DNA of 64,000 bases from JAADHG01 sp964418645. Lineage in GTDB: Bacteria > Bacteroidota > Bacteroidia > Flavobacteriales > Flavobacteriaceae. Location: contig CAYQME010000002.1 of NCBI GenBank assembly GCA_964418645.1, forward strand, positions 35,577 to 99,576, written 5' to 3'. The notes beneath the pieces are model-generated. The model searched no databases and was not told the DNA's origin. It saw nothing but the letters and a program-made list of their open reading frames with translations. The position numbers and the translations under genes were made by a program. Shown here in pieces: positions 60,713 through 64,000 of the stretch. Within the stretch, counting starts at the first letter, position 1. Each line of letters begins with the position of its first letter.

Positions 60713-63091
60713 TCATTTTAAATGTCGCCCTAAATAATTTGTTGTTATAGTTGTAAATACTACGATGCTAATTGAACTTATGGGCATTAATATTGCAGCA
60801 ACAACTGGAACTAATTGACCAGTAACTGCGAAATATAAACCTATAACATTATACAAAAACGATAATGCAAAACTCCATTTAATAATTTTTATAGCTGACT
60901 TTGATATCTTAATATAATGATGCAACTGATTAAACTTGGTTGCATCTAAAATAGCATCACAAGCAGGAGAAAAAACATTTACGTTTTCAGAAATTGCTAT
61001 ACCAACATTACTTTGTGCTAAAGCCCCAGCATCATTTAAGCCATCTCCAATCATTAACACATTAGCACCTTCACTTTGATGATATTTAATATAGTCTAGT
61101 TTATCTTCAGGTTTTTGATTGAATAATAATTTTGTTTTTGAAGGGAGTAGTTTGGTTAGATTATCTTTTTCACCTTCATTATCTCCAGATAGAATAACTA
61201 GATCATAATCTTTTTTTAGAACGTTAAATAATTTTGATAGCCCTTTTCTATATGAATTATAAAAAGTAAACTTCCCTTTATAAACATTATTAGAGCTTAT
61301 ATGTACAGTTGTATTTAATGTTGATATTTCTTGATTACGACCTACAAATTGAGCTGAACCAACCTTTATTTCATCAGATTTGTATTTAGCTTCAATCCCT
61401 TTTCCTATATGCTCTTGGTAATCATCTAATGTAATAATATCATGTCTATCAAGAATGTTGTAGAGTACTCTACTTAATGGATGATTAGACCCTCTAAGTG
61501 TACTTTTTAGTAAGGCTTCTTCATTAGTTGAAAAGGTTTCGCCATCATAATTTATAGTCGTTTTTTTGTTTGCGGTAATGGTTCCTGTTTTATCAAAAAT
61601 AATGGTGTTTATTTTGGCTAGATGTTCAATAACACTTGCGTTTTTTAAGTAGAATTTTTTCTTACCCAAAATACGTAATAAATTGCCATATGTAAATGGA
61701 GCCGATAACGCTATTGCACATGGACAGGCTATAATTAGAACAGCTGTAAATACATTTAATGCTTTTGATGCATCTGTAATTAGCCAAAATGCTGTAGCTA
61801 AAAATGCAATTGATAGAATAGCTATAGTAAATCGCTTACTAATATTATTAGTTAGCGAAGTAAATACATTTTCTTTATCAGTTTTAAATACATCATTACT
61901 CCAAAGTTGTGTTAAATAACTTTTTTCTATTGATTTTAAAACATCAACCTCAATAATGCCATTGAGTTGTTTTCCACCTGCAAAGAGTTTGTCACCAGAT
62001 TGTTTTGAAACAGCTTCAGATTCGCCAGTAACAAAGCTATAATCAATGCGAGCATTGCCATTAATTAAAATACAATCTACAGGAATAAGCTCTTCGTTTC
62101 TAATAAGTAATCTATCCCCTTTTTTGATATCGTAAACTTGAACAGATGCTTCTAAACCATCTTTAGAAATTTTAGTAATTCCTATTGGGAAATACGATTT
62201 GTAATCGCGTTCAAACGATAAGAATGCATAAGTTTTTTGTTGAAAGAATTTGCCCAATAATAAAAAGAACACCAAGCCTGTTAAGCTATCAAAAAACCCT
62301 GCGCCCAAATTAAACACTATTTCGGCTGTACTTCTTATAAATAAAACCGCAATGCCTAAAGCTATGGGGACATCTATGTTAAGTAGTTTAGAACGTAATC
62401 CTTTATAAGCAGAAATAAAATATTCTTGTGAGGAATAGAATACTACTGGCAACGAAAACACAAACATGAGCCATCTAAACACGGGTTTATATTGTTCTAA
62501 CCAAAACCCATCGACTTGAAAATATTCTGGAAATGACAAAAACATCACATTTCCAAACGCAAAACCAGCTATACCGAGCTTATAAATTAGTGATCTGTCA
62601 ATTGGTATTTTTCCAGTGCTATAATCGTCTAAACTAATGTAGGGTTCATAACCAATATTACTTAAAAGAATAACTAATTCTTTTAAAGAGAAGGTTTCAT
62701 TACTATAGGTTACTCTTACAGTTTTCTTGCTAAAATTAACAATAGAAGCACTTATTGAAGGGTGCAATTTGTTTAAATTTTCTAATATCCAAATACAAGA
62801 ACTGCAATGAATATGTGGAATATACAATGTAATTATTTGAGTTTTCTCATTATTAAACTCTAGAAGTTTTTCTACAATCTTGTCGTTATCTAAAAAGTCG
62901 TATTTGCCTTCAATTTCTTTTGGTGTAGTTCCAGGAGCATTTTCTAAATCGTAATAGCATGCAAGATCGTTTGCAGAAAATATTTCGTAGACGGTTTTGC
63001 AACCATTACAACAAAATGATTTATCGTCATATATAATAGGAGAGAACTCAGAACTTAGTCCACAATGGAAACATGTTTTATGTTTCGTCAT
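60713..63091 (-). CDS. ccoI: cbb3-oxidase copper-transporting P-type ATPase CcoI/FixI
   Basis: The 792-residue protein has an N-terminal cysteine-rich metal region (C7, C10, C27, C28, C31), an HMA domain with CSSC (96-99), eight membrane helices, the actuator motif TGES (355-358), the metal channel CPC (456-458), and the phosphorylated D500 in DKTGT. GDGLNDAGAL is near residue 690. It moves copper for oxidase assembly. It has its own likely promoter (TACCTTTG, 63125-63118). Confidence 0.93.
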   Translation of the reverse strand: MTKHKTCFHCGLSSEFSPIIYDDKSFCCNGCKTVYEIFSANDLACYYDLENAPGTTPKEIEGKYDFLDNDKIVEKLLEFNNEKTQIITLYIPHIHCSSCIWILENLNKLHPSISASIVNFSKKTVRVTYSNETFSLKELVILLSNIGYEPYISLDDYSTGKIPIDRSLIYKLGIAGFAFGNVMFLSFPEYFQVDGFWLEQYKPVFRWLMFVFSLPVVFYSSQEYFISAYKGLRSKLLNIDVPIALGIAVLFIRSTAEIVFNLGAGFFDSLTGLVFFLLLGKFFQQKTYAFLSFERDYKSYFPIGITKISKDGLEASVQVYDIKKGDRLLIRNEELIPVDCILINGNARIDYSFVTGESEAVSKQSGDKLFAGGKQLNGIIEVDVLKSIEKSYLTQLWSNDVFKTDKENVFTSLTNNISKRFTIAILSIAFLATAFWLITDASKALNVFTAVLIIACPCAIALSAPFTYGNLLRILGKKKFYLKNASVIEHLAKINTIIFDKTGTITANKKTTINYDGETFSTNEEALLKSTLRGSNHPLSRVLYNILDRHDIITLDDYQEHIGKGIEAKYKSDEIKVGSAQFVGRNQEISTLNTTVHISSNNVYKGKFTFYNSYRKGLSKLFNVLKKDYDLVILSGDNEGEKDNLTKLLPSKTKLLFNQKPEDKLDYIKYHQSEGANVLMIGDGLNDAGALAQSNVGIAISENVNVFSPACDAILDATKFNQLHHYIKISKSAIKIIKWSFALSFLYNVIGLYFAVTGQLVPVVAAILMPISSISIVVFTTITTNYLGRHLK

Positions 63092-63117
63092 AAATATTTG
63101 CTCATTTATACCTTATG

Positions 63118-63125
63118 CAAAGGTA
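63118..63125 (-). promoter_or_regulatory. -7 box of ccoI promoter
   Basis: The minus strand reads TACCTTTG, a full TAnnTTTG match, 27 nt before the ccoI ATG. The Fnr-like palindrome centre is 28.5 nt upstream. Confidence 0.55.
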
Positions 63126-63147
63126 AAAGTTAGTAAAAATTAATATA

Positions 63148-63159
63148 TGATATTAATCA
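63148..63159. promoter_or_regulatory. Fnr-like palindrome between ccoI and the regulator gene
   Basis: TGATATTAATCA (TGAT-N4-ATCA) is centred 28.5 nt from the ccoI -7 box. It also lies 38 nt before the Crp/Fnr ATG, close to a TATTTTTA box (63169-63176), where bound protein could block or tune its own gene. Confidence 0.5.
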
Positions 63160-63196
63160 GGTTTTAATTATTTTTACACAACTTTAATAATTGAGT

Positions 63197-63874
63197 ATGA
63201 GTAAGTGTGAGTCATGTATTATTAAGCAGTTTAATTCTTTAAAGAGTTTAAACAAGGAGGAATTAATGCGGATTTCGGCTTGTAAAACTTCAAAAACTGT
63301 AAAAAAAGGAGACATTATTTTTGATGAAGGAGAAATGCTTAATGGTGTGTTTTGTGTGCGGGAAGGTATTGGTAAACTAACAAAGTTGAGTGCTAATGGT
63401 AAAGACCAAACGGTAACTTTAGTTGTTAAAGGAGAATTATTAGGTCAGCGTTCTATAATTAGCGAAGAAAGAACTAATCTTCGTGCAACAGCACTTAACG
63501 ATATGGAGTTGTGCTTTATTCCTAAAAGTGAGATTATGATGGATTTGAATAAGAATCCAAATTTTACTTTAGATTTATTAAAGCGAATGGCTCTTGATTT
63601 AAAAGAAGCAGATAACGTAATAGTTGATATGGCTCAAAAATCGGTTAGACAACGTTTAGCAGAAGCTTTATTAAACATTAATGAAAGTTTTGGTACAAAT
63701 CCTGATGGTACTTTGAGTGTGTTATTATCACGTGAAGATTTTGCTAATATTGTAGGAACAGCTACTGAGTCTGCAATAAGAGTCCTCTCACAATTTAAAA
63801 AAGATGGGCTTATTTCTACTGTAGGCAAGCAAATAAAGATTGAAAACCTTGAAGGGTTAAGGCGTATAGAATAA
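63197..63874 (+). CDS. Crp/Fnr-family transcriptional regulator
   Basis: The 225-residue protein has an N-terminal Cys motif (KCESC, C4 and C7), further Cys at C29 and C53, a cyclic-nucleotide-binding-type beta barrel (about 15-140), a long dimerisation helix (about 120-150), and a C-terminal winged helix with recognition segment TATESAIRVLSQF. The Cys set is compatible with an oxygen-sensitive Fe-S cluster as in FNR. It is divergent from ccoI and would activate the cco, hemN and surface-protein promoters with TGAY-N4-RTCA sites. The start is the ATG at 63197. Confidence 0.88.
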   Translation: MSKCESCIIKQFNSLKSLNKEELMRISACKTSKTVKKGDIIFDEGEMLNGVFCVREGIGKLTKLSANGKDQTVTLVVKGELLGQRSIISEERTNLRATALNDMELCFIPKSEIMMDLNKNPNFTLDLLKRMALDLKEADNVIVDMAQKSVRQRLAEALLNINESFGTNPDGTLSVLLSREDFANIVGTATESAIRVLSQFKKDGLISTVGKQIKIENLEGLRRIE

Positions 63875-63875
63875 T

Positions 63876-63905
63876 AAAAACGCTCTGAAATTTCAGAGCG
63901 TTTTT
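63876..63905. terminator. Bidirectional terminator after the Crp/Fnr gene
   Basis: The perfect palindrome CGCTCTGAAA/TTTCAGAGCG is flanked by AAAAA on the left and TTTTT on the right, and serves the converging gene too. Confidence 0.9.
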
Positions 63906-63911
63906 CTTTAA

Positions 63912-64000
63912 TTAATCTAATTGAAACGATTTGACTTCCTTAAAAGGAGAGGTTTCTAACTCTTGCATTGCTGTTTGGTAAGGTTTCCACTCCTCATTAA
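63912..64000 (-). CDS. C-terminal fragment of an unrecognised protein (runs off the window)
   Basis: The last 29 codons of a minus-strand frame enter from beyond the window and end at TAA (63914-63912); the readable end is EWKPYQTAMQELETSPFKEV, then KSFQLD. The nearby bidirectional terminator supports a real gene end. Too little is present to name it. Confidence 0.55.
   Translation of the reverse strand, partial: NEEWKPYQTAMQELETSPFKEVKSFQLD

Overview
The window is low-G+C DNA from a member of the Bacteroidota, most probably a marine-type Flavobacteriaceae. The signs are promoters with the Bacteroidota -7 box TAnnTTTG, few Shine-Dalgarno sequences, a type IX secretion (T9SS) C-terminal sorting domain, a cbb3 oxidase with fused CcoN and CcoO, and many families typical of flavobacteria (GIN/DUF2807, DUF4870, AIM24, LETM1-related biofilm protein, alpha/beta hydrolase-OsmC fusion). 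A run of 100 Ns at 56733-56832 shows that this is a draft scaffold. No phage, insertion sequence or CRISPR array was seen, so the window looks like core chromosome.

Layout. 0-3 kb: end of udk, tRNA-Pro(TGG), an outer-membrane porin and trxB. 3-8 kb: a PadR - PspC - NTF2-like - GIN envelope-stress type cluster and a DUF4870 protein. 8-11.6 kb: DUF4442, AIM24, a small conserved protein, and oxyR divergent from a dps gene broken by two +1 frameshifts. 11.6-19.2 kb: a MoxR / DUF58 / DUF4350 / DUF4129 / SpoIIM / RDD membrane cluster. 19.3-24 kb: TRIC channel, cyclophilin, Nudix, PlsC, an ECF sigma factor with a membrane partner, and a YhhN protein. 24-30 kb: a TonB-dependent receptor and an operon of RidA-like lipoprotein, S10 peptidase, nitrilase and NTF2-like protein. 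30-38 kb: TonB, a beta-lactamase-like hydrolase with two paralogous membrane proteins, and a TPR - LytS-2TM - 2TM - LytTR signalling operon. 38-43 kb: PLP decarboxylase, DUF1456, LETM1-related protein, SodC and the hydrolase-OsmC fusion. 43-48.5 kb: hemN, a universal stress protein and two secreted surface proteins. 48.5-49.1 kb: a non-coding tandem array of structured elements. 49-54.4 kb: a STAS-like / PAS kinase / response-regulator operon and a membrane-bound sigma-54 activator. 54.9-63.9 kb: the cbb3 oxidase locus (ccoS, ccoNO, ccoQ, ccoP, ccoG, ccoH, TauE/SafE, ccoI) and its divergent Crp/Fnr regulator.

The main theme is adaptation to low oxygen. The Crp/Fnr gene sits beside the cco genes. 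Palindromes of the form TGAY-N4-RTCA lie 28.5-30.5 nt upstream of TAnnTTTG-like -7 boxes before ccoS, ccoI, hemN, the porin gene and the T9SS gene, which suggests a local Fnr-type regulon that includes surface proteins. A second theme is oxidative stress (oxyR/dps, trxB, sodC, OsmC fusion). Other items worth a look are the structured array at 48.6-49.1 kb and the paired CACG...CGTG palindromes with a sigma-54-like promoter upstream of the STAS/PAS-kinase operon. All functional statements are read from sequence and family knowledge; no database search was run.
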